DNA from: Lachnospiraceae bacterium UBA7054
GTDB lineage: Bacteria; Bacillota; Clostridia; Lachnospirales; Lachnospiraceae
Length of the DNA: 9,066 bases
Assembly: GCA_002492725.1 (NCBI GenBank)
Contig: DLAF01000023.1
Location: 1 to 9,066 of the forward strand
Direction: 5' to 3'
Below, in pieces: positions 1 to 5,859 of this stretch; within the stretch, counting starts at the first letter, position 1; each line of letters starts with the position of its first letter. The notes under the pieces were generated by a model. It searched no databases. It was not told the origin of the DNA and saw nothing but the letters and a program-made list of their open reading frames with translations. A program made the position numbers and the translations under genes.

Positions 1-50
1 TTGATTTTAATTTTACAGCCGACAGTGGCATAAGGATTTTGCGGAAGTGA

Positions 51-79
51 TTGCAATCAAACAGCGACTATGTTACAAT
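51..79 (+). promoter_or_regulatory. Putative sigma-A promoter of the chemoreceptor gene
   Basis: The sequence shows TTGCAA at 51-56 (4 of 6 matches to TTGACA), a 17-base spacer, then TACAAT at 74-79 (5 of 6 matches to TATAAT). Transcription would start near position 86 and give a leader of about 135 nt before the chemoreceptor start. Motile Clostridia often use a flagellar sigma factor for chemoreceptor genes, but I saw no clear site of that type here. The call rests only on motif match and spacing. Confidence 0.5.
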
Positions 80-90
80 TTGTTTATATG

Positions 91-157
91 ATTCCGGCTT
101 CATTTTATGGAAGGGTAACCTGAATACGGCTATGTAACCATAAAGGAGAGCCGGGAT
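91..157 (+). promoter_or_regulatory. Foldable leader element upstream of the chemoreceptor gene
   Basis: The leader RNA can form two nested stems. The outer stem pairs ATTCCGGCT (91-99) with AGCCGGGAT (149-157), nine pairs including one G-U. The inner stem pairs TTTATGG (104-110) with CCATAAA (138-144), seven pairs, extendable by a T-G pair at 103/145. Three bases on one side and four on the other form the internal loop, and a 27-base apical region (111-137) is left unpaired. A small hairpin, CTGTA...TGCAG, follows near 165-180. There is no T-tract, so this is not an obvious terminator. It does not match the cyclic-di-GMP riboswitch cores as I remember them. It could be a cis-acting RNA or chance pairing. 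Confidence 0.35.
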
Positions 158-221
158 TTCGTTATCTGTAGCTTTTTGCAGGCATCGGTCATACATATTA
201 CATCTTAAAGGAGAAATGAGG

Positions 222-1868
222 ATGCGGAAAAGTATCAAGATCATGGCGGGCGTTCGGATTGCGGCGGCGCTGCTTGCGGTAGTGCTGTTTAGTCTGCTGA
301 CCACGAAAAATATCTATCGGATGCAAGCCACCGAGGAGGTCAACAGTTCGGTGAATGCTCTTTTACAGAGAGCGCAGAAGGCGGAGGCAGCTCATTACAA
401 ATGGTCCTCCAATTTGAGTAATGCGCTGTACAGCGGTTCGGAGTTTACGGGCAGTACGGATCCCACCGGCTGTGTGCTGGGACAGTGGCTGTACGGAGAG
501 GCGGGAACAGAGGATCAGGAGATCCTGAATCTGCGCAACCAGCTGGAACCTTTGCATAAGCAGCTGCACGAATCTGCCGTTTATGTGCTGGAGCTGTATG
601 AAAAAGATCCGGCCGCGGCGCAGGCATATTATCAGGATACCATTATGAGTAATCTGGGTGTTCTGGTAGGGCTTCTGGATCAGGTTGTGGAGCGTGGCGG
701 AGCACTGAATGAAATCAGTGCGGCGAACATGGAGAAAACGGTGTCCACCATGCATGTTGTCACAGGCTTCGGACTTGTGCTGACGCTGTTTTTCATGTTA
801 AGCCTGGTGCTCTATATTATGAATCGGGTGGTAAAGCCGATCCTGCTTATTACGGAGAAAACGAAGCCGCTGCAGGAAGGATGTATGAAGCTGGAACTTA
901 CTTACGATGCAAACGATGAGATCGGAGATCTGACGAGAACGCTGCGGCAGTCTATTGATCAGACGCATCAGTATATTCAGGATATCAACCGCATCATGGC
1001 AGAGTTGTCAGCGGGTAATTTTGACGTGACTGTTTCCGTGCCCTTTATTGGAGACTTTAAGTCAATTTCTGATTCGATCAACAGCTTTACGGATTCCCTT
1101 TCCGCAGTGATGAAGAATATCCATCGGGTGGAGGAGTCGGTGTTTGCACATGCGAGGACCCTCTCCAACGGTTCCCAGTCTCTGGCGCAGGGTGCGACGG
1201 AACAGGCAGCTGCGGTGGAGCAATTGTCTGCCACGCTTGATGAGCTTTCCAAGAGTGCAAAGATCAATATCCAGAAATCTTCCGAGATGCGGGAAAATGC
1301 ACATCAAACGGGAAATCAGGTAAACGTAAGCAGCGGGCAGATGGAGCTTTTGATCAGCGCCATGGCGGATATCAGCAGGACATCCGAACAGATTGAAAAC
1401 ATTATCTCTACGATTGAGAACATTGCATTCCAGACCAATATTCTGGCGCTCAATGCTTCCGTGGAGGCGAGCAGAGCGGGAGAGGCCGGAAAGGGATTCG
1501 CAGTGGTGGCGAACGAAGTGCGTAATCTGGCTGCAAAATCCGATCAGGCAGCCAAGGCGACGAAGGAATTGATTGAAAATTCCGTGCGGGCAACGGCGAA
1601 GGGCAGTGCGATCGTGCAGGAAGTTTCCGAAACGCTTCACAAGACGCTCACCCTTGTCACGCAATCAAACAGCGCAATCGACGAGATCACGGACGCGGTG
1701 CAGGAAGAGGCAGAAGCCGTATCACAGGTGGCTGAGGGAATTGGTCAGATCGCGAGCGTGGTACAGACGAACAGCGCCAACAGCGAGGAATCTGCGGCAG
1801 TCAGCGCAGAGTTGTTTGAGCAGGTAAACCAAATGAAAACGCAGACCAGCAATTTCCGGCTGAAATAG
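222..1868 (+). CDS. Transmembrane methyl-accepting chemotaxis protein with extracytoplasmic CZB-type zinc-binding sensor
   Basis: This is a chemoreceptor expected to sit in the membrane and control CheA through CheW. Start: an ATG at 216 lies only 2 bases after AAAGGAG (207-213), whereas the ATG at 222 has the usual 8-base spacing, so I chose 222 (548 residues). Layout: first membrane helix about 8-28; outer sensor about 29-176; second helix about 179-199; HAMP about 200-252; a second HAMP-like segment about 255-300; cytoplasmic coiled coil to the C-terminus. The highly conserved hairpin tip lies at about 398-438 (QTNILALNASVEASRAGEAG and following). The sensor carries a CZB pattern: H58-Y-K-W, C84-V-L-G-Q-W and H112-x3-H116, the full 3His-1Cys zinc set of that family. 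There is no C-terminal CheR-tethering pentapeptide. The ligand is unknown; zinc or redox sensing is inferred. A phospholipase-family gene follows 28 bases downstream. Confidence 0.95.
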   Translation: MRKSIKIMAGVRIAAALLAVVLFSLLTTKNIYRMQATEEVNSSVNALLQRAQKAEAAHYKWSSNLSNALYSGSEFTGSTDPTGCVLGQWLYGEAGTEDQEILNLRNQLEPLHKQLHESAVYVLELYEKDPAAAQAYYQDTIMSNLGVLVGLLDQVVERGGALNEISAANMEKTVSTMHVVTGFGLVLTLFFMLSLVLYIMNRVVKPILLITEKTKPLQEGCMKLELTYDANDEIGDLTRTLRQSIDQTHQYIQDINRIMAELSAGNFDVTVSVPFIGDFKSISDSINSFTDSLSAVMKNIHRVEESVFAHARTLSNGSQSLAQGATEQAAAVEQLSATLDELSKSAKINIQKSSEMRENAHQTGNQVNVSSGQMELLISAMADISRTSEQIENIISTIENIAFQTNILALNASVEASRAGEAGKGFAVVANEVRNLAAKSDQAAKATKELIENSVRATAKGSAIVQEVSETLHKTLTLVTQSNSAIDEITDAVQEEAEAVSQVAEGIGQIASVVQTNSANSEESAAVSAELFEQVNQMKTQTSNFRLK

Positions 1869-1896
1869 TACGTTGTCATGCAGGACGGAGACGGTC

Positions 1897-2562
1897 ATGT
1901 CTTTACAGATGATCCATATGGAAATCGCATACAGGCTTTTACAATATCTTCCGCAGGTGAAACATCCTGCGGAATTTATTCTGGGTTCCGTTGCGCCGGA
2001 TGCGGTACACATGGCCCCGCATTTTGATGTGAATCGTAAGGTAAACTCCCATTTATTCGAGGGGTGTGGCCCGTGGGGGGATACGCAGGATTATGATCGG
2101 TGGATGCGCAATATCAACGCCTTTTTGGAAAAAGTGATGGCTGTGGAGTCTGAGTCTGCGCGCCGGGATTTTGCGCTGGGCATCTGCGTGCACTGTCTGA
2201 CGGATTATTGGAATGATATCGGGATCTGGAGAAAAGCACAGGGCGTTTATCTGCAGACGATGCCATTCGGGGAATTTAAGGAAGCCTATTATCGGGAGCT
2301 TAGAAACATTGACTGGTGGCTGTATCAGAATGGTAAGAATACGGCGGCAGTTCGGGAAATGCTTGCGGGGGCAGTCTCCTTTGCTATTGAGGGGTTGGTG
2401 GATCGAGAGGAGCTGGAGCGGCAAAGAGCACATCTTCTCTATGAACAGTACGAGGTGGACGCGGTTGACATAACACGGAATTATTTCTTTACGCCGGAGA
2501 GAATTGAGGACTTTATCATGTTTGTAGTCGCAGAAGTCAAAAGCATTTGCGTATCGGCGTAA
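1897..2562 (+). CDS. Zinc-dependent phospholipase C family protein
   Basis: The protein resembles the bacterial zinc-dependent phospholipase C superfamily, all-helical metalloenzymes that use His and Asp to bind zinc. The frame is open from a TTG at 1873, but the ATG at 1897 has GGAG at 1887-1890 with a 6-base spacer and leaves the family-like N-terminus MSLQMIHMEIA, so I chose it (221 residues). Candidate metal ligands are H7, D35 and H38 in GSVAPDAVHMAPH, H52 in KVNSHLF, and H99 and D103 in GICVHCLTDYW. No signal peptide or membrane helix is visible, so it is probably cytoplasmic. This differs from the secreted alpha-toxin-like members, and the protein is shorter than they are. It starts 28 bases after the chemoreceptor with no terminator between, so co-transcription is likely. 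Family membership is fairly secure; substrate and activity are not known, and many members of this type are uncharacterised. Confidence 0.8.
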   Translation: MSLQMIHMEIAYRLLQYLPQVKHPAEFILGSVAPDAVHMAPHFDVNRKVNSHLFEGCGPWGDTQDYDRWMRNINAFLEKVMAVESESARRDFALGICVHCLTDYWNDIGIWRKAQGVYLQTMPFGEFKEAYYRELRNIDWWLYQNGKNTAAVREMLAGAVSFAIEGLVDREELERQRAHLLYEQYEVDAVDITRNYFFTPERIEDFIMFVVAEVKSICVSA

Positions 2563-2575
2563 ATGATGGTAAGAT
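2547..2575 (+). promoter_or_regulatory. Weak candidate promoter for the secreted DUF5722-type gene
   Basis: TTGCGT (2547-2552) and TAAGAT (2570-2575) are separated by 17 bases and overlap the end of the phospholipase-family gene. The -10 matches in 5 of 6 positions but the -35 in only 3 or 4. Transcription would begin about 85 bases before the next start codon. Read-through from the upstream genes is an equally good explanation. Confidence 0.25.
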
Positions 2576-2589
2576 GTAGAAAGCGAAAC

Positions 2590-2618
2590 CCGCGGGGCAA
2601 GAGCGATAAATGCCGCGG
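2590..2618 (+). other. GC-rich hairpin in the gap between phospholipase-family and DUF5722-type genes
   Basis: CCGCGGGGCA (2590-2599) can pair with TGCCGCGG (2611-2618), eight pairs with a two-base GG bulge and an 11-base loop. No T-tract follows, so it is not a standard rho-independent terminator. It may act as an mRNA stability or processing element within a longer transcript, or be incidental. Confidence 0.35.
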
Positions 2619-2665
2619 CAGACACTGAGCGGGCTGTACTGGGAAGGGAAGATAGGGAGAATCAT

Positions 2666-4312
2666 ATGAGAGTGAGCAGATACGAAAGAAAAATCAGGAA
2701 CGGGGTCAGGGTATTGGCGGCCCTGCTTTTATGGACCGGTATGGTCATTGCATACGGCAGCAAGGCGCAGGCGGCAGGCCGGCCGGTAGCGATCAACTGT
2801 CAGATCGCGGGAGGAAACGTAAACTGTACGCTGACTGCGGGAAGCGTCCCTTCCAGTGACGATGGTAAATACTATATTTTTGCGGATGAAGTATTCCAAG
2901 ACGGGCCGACGGGACGGATTGTGGCCAGTGTCGATGCAGGTACGTCCGTGACGGCGGTTTTTCCCTTAAATTACAATACGGCTGAATCAAACTTAAGCTG
3001 TAAATTCATTGCGGCAGTGAAGCGGGGCGGTCAGATGATGCAGGTCAGCGACGAGCGCTACATCACGAATCCCGAGGCGAATGCCGCTTACACGACGGGA
3101 CGTATGACCCGCGGCATCAAGGGCATCCTGCCCGAGGTTTCCGCGATTAACAGCGGGGAGCTCAAGGACCTCGGCATTCAGCAGGTGGTCTACAATCTTT
3201 ACTTAAATGAAATCTGCGCGGCACCCGGGGAGGCGGGAACGATTCCTTTTGCCTACAACGGGCAGACTTATTATTTCAGCAACGGCCGTATCACGCACTA
3301 CGATCAAATGGTCAAGGGCTTCAACCAACAGGGAATGCAGGTGACGATGGTGCTCTTAAACGGGGAAGCAAGTGCGGGATCACAGGATCTGATCCATCCC
3401 GATGCCAGAGGAGCAGAGTGTCCCAGCTATGCTTTGAATGTCGCAGAGGCGGGCGGAGTCAATCACTTAAAGGCGGTGTGCGCCTTTTTGGGACAGCGTT
3501 ATTCGGGAAAGACGGGGAACGGACAGATCGACAACTGGATCCTGGGCAATGAGGTCAATGCCAGGACATCCTGGTGGTACATGAACTCGAGCAATCTGGA
3601 TGTGAATGTGAGTGCTTATGTGAAGGCGTTCCGCATTTTCTATAACGAGTTAAAGGCAATGAATGCAAACGTCTGGGTCTATAACTCCATTGATCAGGAG
3701 TGGGGGAGAAAGTCAAATCCGGGAAGTTTTTTGGCGAAAGATTATCTGGATCAGTTTAACTACTATATCAACCGGGAGGGAAATATTGACTGGAGCCTTT
3801 CCTACCATCCCTACAACTCGCCGCTGTACGACCCTTATGCATGGAACGGGCCGGCGGTCTGGGTGAAGCAGGGCCTTTCCACGCCCTATATCACCATGCA
3901 GAACATTGATATTCTTATCAATTATATGCATCAGCCGCAGTTCTTAAATCCCGCAGGACAGGTGCGCAGCATTTCGCTGGCGGAGATTGGCTACACCTCT
4001 TATTTTGGGACAGAGAATCAGGAAGCATCAGTAGCTTACGGTTATTTGAAAGCGGCATCTCTTCCGGATGTGGATGCGTTCATGCTCTTTCGTTTTAAGG
4101 ATGATGCTCACGAGATGGAGAGTAAACTGAATCTGGGAATTACGAATTTAGACGGCAGTCACAAGCCTGCTTACGGTATTTATAAGAACCTGGGGACCGC
4201 GAATGAGGGAGCCGCCAAGGCGCGCGCCTCAGAGATCATCGGCATGGACATCGACCAGATGATCAGCCAGAACATTATCTGGACCAGAGGCGGCGACGGC
4301 GTGGTGCAGTGA
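2666..4312 (+). CDS. Secreted (alpha/beta)8-barrel glycosidase-like protein, DUF5722 type
   Basis: The 548-residue protein starts at an ATG 6 bases after AGGGAG (2654-2659). It has a classic signal peptide: a basic N-terminus, a hydrophobic core at about 15-30, and likely cleavage after KAQA (residue 36). I see no anchor at the C-terminus, so release from the cell is inferred. Residues about 38-135 look like a beta-sandwich, and 140-510 resemble the DUF5722 barrel. Features typical of clan GH-A enzymes are present: W-I-L-G-N-E at 291-296 (E296 as candidate acid/base), S-Y-H-P-Y around H381, and S-L-A-E-I-G-Y (E440 as candidate nucleophile), then an F-R-F-K-D strand at about 475-479. The spacing of 144 residues between the two glutamates fits strands 4 and 7. 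The substrate is unknown; a polysaccharide or cell-surface glycan is a guess. The family name is recalled from sequence resemblance. The stop codon abuts the stop of the convergent gene. Confidence 0.82.
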   Translation: MRVSRYERKIRNGVRVLAALLLWTGMVIAYGSKAQAAGRPVAINCQIAGGNVNCTLTAGSVPSSDDGKYYIFADEVFQDGPTGRIVASVDAGTSVTAVFPLNYNTAESNLSCKFIAAVKRGGQMMQVSDERYITNPEANAAYTTGRMTRGIKGILPEVSAINSGELKDLGIQQVVYNLYLNEICAAPGEAGTIPFAYNGQTYYFSNGRITHYDQMVKGFNQQGMQVTMVLLNGEASAGSQDLIHPDARGAECPSYALNVAEAGGVNHLKAVCAFLGQRYSGKTGNGQIDNWILGNEVNARTSWWYMNSSNLDVNVSAYVKAFRIFYNELKAMNANVWVYNSIDQEWGRKSNPGSFLAKDYLDQFNYYINREGNIDWSLSYHPYNSPLYDPYAWNGPAVWVKQGLSTPYITMQNIDILINYMHQPQFLNPAGQVRSISLAEIGYTSYFGTENQEASVAYGYLKAASLPDVDAFMLFRFKDDAHEMESKLNLGITNLDGSHKPAYGIYKNLGTANEGAAKARASEIIGMDIDQMISQNIIWTRGGDGVVQ

Positions 4313-4513
4313 TTAAATATTGAATTCAGGCGGGACGTCCAGTTCATGGGGAACTGGCGCCCCGTTTTTTTTGCGTTGTCTTACGCATTCTGTCAGCAGA
4401 TACTCTATCTGGCCATTCACAGATCGAAAATCATCTTCCGCCCAGGCAGCGATGGCGTCATAGAGTTTGGCTGACAGCCGCAGCGGCACCTGCTTTTTGC
4501 TGGTGTCTGCCAT
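4313..4513 (-). CDS. Small ribbon-helix-helix (Arc/MetJ-like) DNA-binding protein
   Basis: The 66-residue protein has the layout of a ribbon-helix-helix regulator: a short strand with alternating polar residues (KKQVPLRL, 6-13), helix A (SAKLYDAIAAWAEDDF), a turn RSVNG, helix B (QIEYLLTECVRQRKK), then a Pro-rich tail. RHH proteins act as dimers and insert the paired strands into the DNA major groove. The gene abuts the SPFH gene exactly (TAAATG), with no convincing ribosome binding site of its own, which suggests translational coupling. The three-copy TGATAT array over the operon promoter is a natural candidate for its target. No toxin-like neighbour is evident, so an antitoxin role is less likely than autoregulation. 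Its last third overlaps the convergent terminator, giving an A8 run in the coding strand. Confidence 0.8.
   Translation of the reverse strand: MADTSKKQVPLRLSAKLYDAIAAWAEDDFRSVNGQIEYLLTECVRQRKKNGAPVPHELDVPPEFNI
4331..4372 (+). terminator. Rho-independent terminator of the DUF5722-type gene, lying inside the convergent coding sequence
   Basis: A strong imperfect hairpin spans 4331-4364. The upper stem is CCAGTTC/GAACTGG with loop ATGGG; the lower stem is CGGG/CCCG, with CG/GC pairs and a mismatch plus a bulge between them. Eight T residues (4365-4372) follow directly on the + strand. It begins 19 bases after the DUF5722-type stop. The opposite strand has no T-tract at the other end, so it terminates only the + strand transcript. 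The same bases encode the C-terminal part of the ribbon-helix-helix protein. Confidence 0.88.
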
Positions 4514-5575
4514 TTAGTAAATGCTGCCGGAGTTGACAATGGGCTGGGCGTCCCGATTACCGCACAGTACCACCAGCAGATTCGATACCATGGCTGCTTT
4601 CCGTTCTTCATCCAGTGTTACGACTTGCCGCTCAGAAAGGCGGTCAAGCGCCATTTCCACCATGCCGACTGCACCGTCCACGATCATCTTACGGGCGTCG
4701 ATAATGGCTGATGCCTGCTGTCTTTGAAGCATGACTGCCGCAATCTCGGGCGCGTAGGCAAGATAAGTAATTCTCGCTTCAATGACCTCGATGCCGGCCT
4801 TCTCTACCTTGCCCTGGATTTCCTCGCGGATCCGTTCTGCTACGATTTCGCTGGAACCCCTCAGGCTCCCCTCATCCGCCTGCCCGTCGCCGGTGGTGTC
4901 CACGTTTTCCGCTACATCGTAAGGATAGACACGCACAATGTTTCGCAGTGCGCTGTCACATTGCAGGGAGAGGTATTCCTTGTAATTGTCTACGTTGAAC
5001 ACAGCTTTGGCGGTGTCTGTCACACGCCACATCACGGCGATGCCGATCTCGATGGGATTTCCCAGACAGTCGTTGATTTTCTGACGGCTGTTGTTTAAGG
5101 TCATGATTTTTAAGGAAATCTTTTTGCTGCCGCCTGTACTCACCTGTGCGCTTGCAGTCTGTGCGCCTGTGGTCAGCTGGAGGATGCCGCCGGCTGCACC
5201 GTCCACGTCGCCGCTCTGCTTAAGCTTCGTAGCTGACGCAGGATTTAGGGCGCTGCAGAAGGGATTGACCCAGTAGAAGCCCTCCTCCTTCAAGGTGCCG
5301 ATATATTTGCCAAACAGTGTTAAAACCAGAGCCTCCTGTGGCTGCAGAACCTTGAGTCCGCAGAACAGGATCCAGCCGAGGAGCACATAGAGAAAACCGA
5401 TGATAAAAAGAGCGACACCCAGGGGACTGTTCGGACCGTTTTCGCTAAGTCCCGTGATACCGCCGTAAATCATGGCGCCGATTGCCGCCAGATAGAGCAG
5501 GAGTCCCAAAAGGAGCATTCCCATGCCGTTCTTGTTTGCGCTTAATACTTTTTCTTCTGCCATTTGTTCTGTCAT
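4514..5575 (-). CDS. Membrane-anchored SPFH (stomatin/prohibitin/flotillin-like) domain protein
   Basis: The 353-residue protein has two hydrophobic segments near the N-terminus (about 17-42 and 51-75), followed by an SPFH/band-7 domain beginning at K75-V-L-Q-P-Q-E-A-L-V-L-T-L-F-G. The domain continues through I-G-I-A-V-M-W-R-V and the helical stretch E-I-V-A-E-R-I-R-E-E-I-Q-G to about 295. Two polar inserts are visible: a Gly/Ala/Thr/Ser-rich stretch at about 112-150 and a Gly-Asp-rich stretch at 229-240. Such proteins oligomerise at membranes and organise microdomains or protease complexes; the specific role here is unknown. Start: the frame is open to 5692, but the ATG at 5575 has AAAGGAA with a 7-base spacer, and the upstream stretch contains the promoter. 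It is the first gene of a two-gene operon with the RHH gene. Confidence 0.87.
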   Translation of the reverse strand: MTEQMAEEKVLSANKNGMGMLLLGLLLYLAAIGAMIYGGITGLSENGPNSPLGVALFIIGFLYVLLGWILFCGLKVLQPQEALVLTLFGKYIGTLKEEGFYWVNPFCSALNPASATKLKQSGDVDGAAGGILQLTTGAQTASAQVSTGGSKKISLKIMTLNNSRQKINDCLGNPIEIGIAVMWRVTDTAKAVFNVDNYKEYLSLQCDSALRNIVRVYPYDVAENVDTTGDGQADEGSLRGSSEIVAERIREEIQGKVEKAGIEVIEARITYLAYAPEIAAVMLQRQQASAIIDARKMIVDGAVGMVEMALDRLSERQVVTLDEERKAAMVSNLLVVLCGNRDAQPIVNSGSIY

Positions 5576-5682
5576 AATCGTTTCCTTTCTTGCGTTTGAT
5601 TGCGCAGGGGTCTTTTGTGCTGTCAGCCGGGCGCTTGCGGTCGGGCCGCTCTCTGCACCCGGTGTGCAGTCGTTTTCAGTTC

Positions 5683-5712
5683 TGATATGCACATGATATC
5701 AAAATGATATCG
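5683..5712. promoter_or_regulatory. Three TGATAT repeats at 11-bp spacing: candidate RHH operator
   Basis: Read on the + strand, TGATAT begins at 5683, 5694 and 5705, exactly 11 bp apart. The second and third copies are longer matches: ATGATATC at 5693-5700 and 5704-5711, each containing the palindrome GATATC. The array spans the spacer, the -10 and the expected start site of the SPFH-RHH promoter. Spacing of about one helical turn puts all copies on one DNA face, as in Arc-type RHH operators. Binding by the downstream RHH protein is an inference. Confidence 0.6.
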
Positions 5713-5721
5713 TTTTGTCAA
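5693..5721 (-). promoter_or_regulatory. Near-consensus sigma-A promoter of the SPFH-RHH operon
   Basis: On the - strand, a perfect -35 TTGACA (5716-5721) and a -10 TATCAT (5693-5698, 5 of 6 matches) are separated by exactly 17 bases (5699-5715). Transcription would start near 5686, giving a leader of about 110 nt. Because the promoter overlaps the upstream part of the open frame, it also rules out the longer SPFH start at 5692. Repeated TGATAT sites cover the spacer, the -10 and the start region. Confidence 0.82.
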
Positions 5722-5754
5722 TAGAGGATTTCTGCCTATTTTGCTCATACGCGC

Positions 5755-5789
5755 AAAAAAGAGAGGTACGGACTCATCATCCGTACCTC
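5755..5789 (-). terminator. Rho-independent terminator of purC
   Basis: A perfect 10-bp stem, GAGGTACGGA (5763-5772) with TCCGTACCTC (5780-5789), encloses a 7-base loop. On the - strand it is followed by TCTTTTTT, the complement of the A-run at 5755-5760. It lies about 70 bases after the purC stop and just upstream of the SPFH promoter, insulating the two same-strand units. Confidence 0.92.
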
Positions 5790-5859
5790 CTGTATTTTGA
5801 TAAACGCAATGTTGAAACGCGATGCGCACTTCAAAGGGCGTACTTGCGCAGGCGGCCAT

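Noticed and set aside
86..215. Cyclic-di-GMP riboswitch in front of the chemoreceptor
   Set aside because: Neither the class I nor class II core as I know them is present, so only an unassigned structure is reported.
1062..1664. 200-codon open frame on the - strand inside the chemoreceptor gene
   Set aside because: It lies wholly antisense to a clearly conserved gene; its product is His/Arg/Leu-rich without recognisable motifs and no ribosome binding site was seen. It is a shadow frame.
2053..2625. 190-codon - strand frame over the phospholipase-family gene
   Set aside because: It is antisense to a gene with family motifs, and its product shows no recognisable pattern.
4313..5575. Toxin-antitoxin pair
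   Set aside because: The RHH protein could pass for an antitoxin, but its partner is a full SPFH membrane protein encoded first in the operon, not a small toxin.
5576..5692. Longer N-terminus for the SPFH protein
   Set aside because: The upstream ATG at 5692 falls at the expected transcription start, next to the -10, and has no ribosome binding site. The ATG at 5575 has a good site and begins just before the membrane segments.
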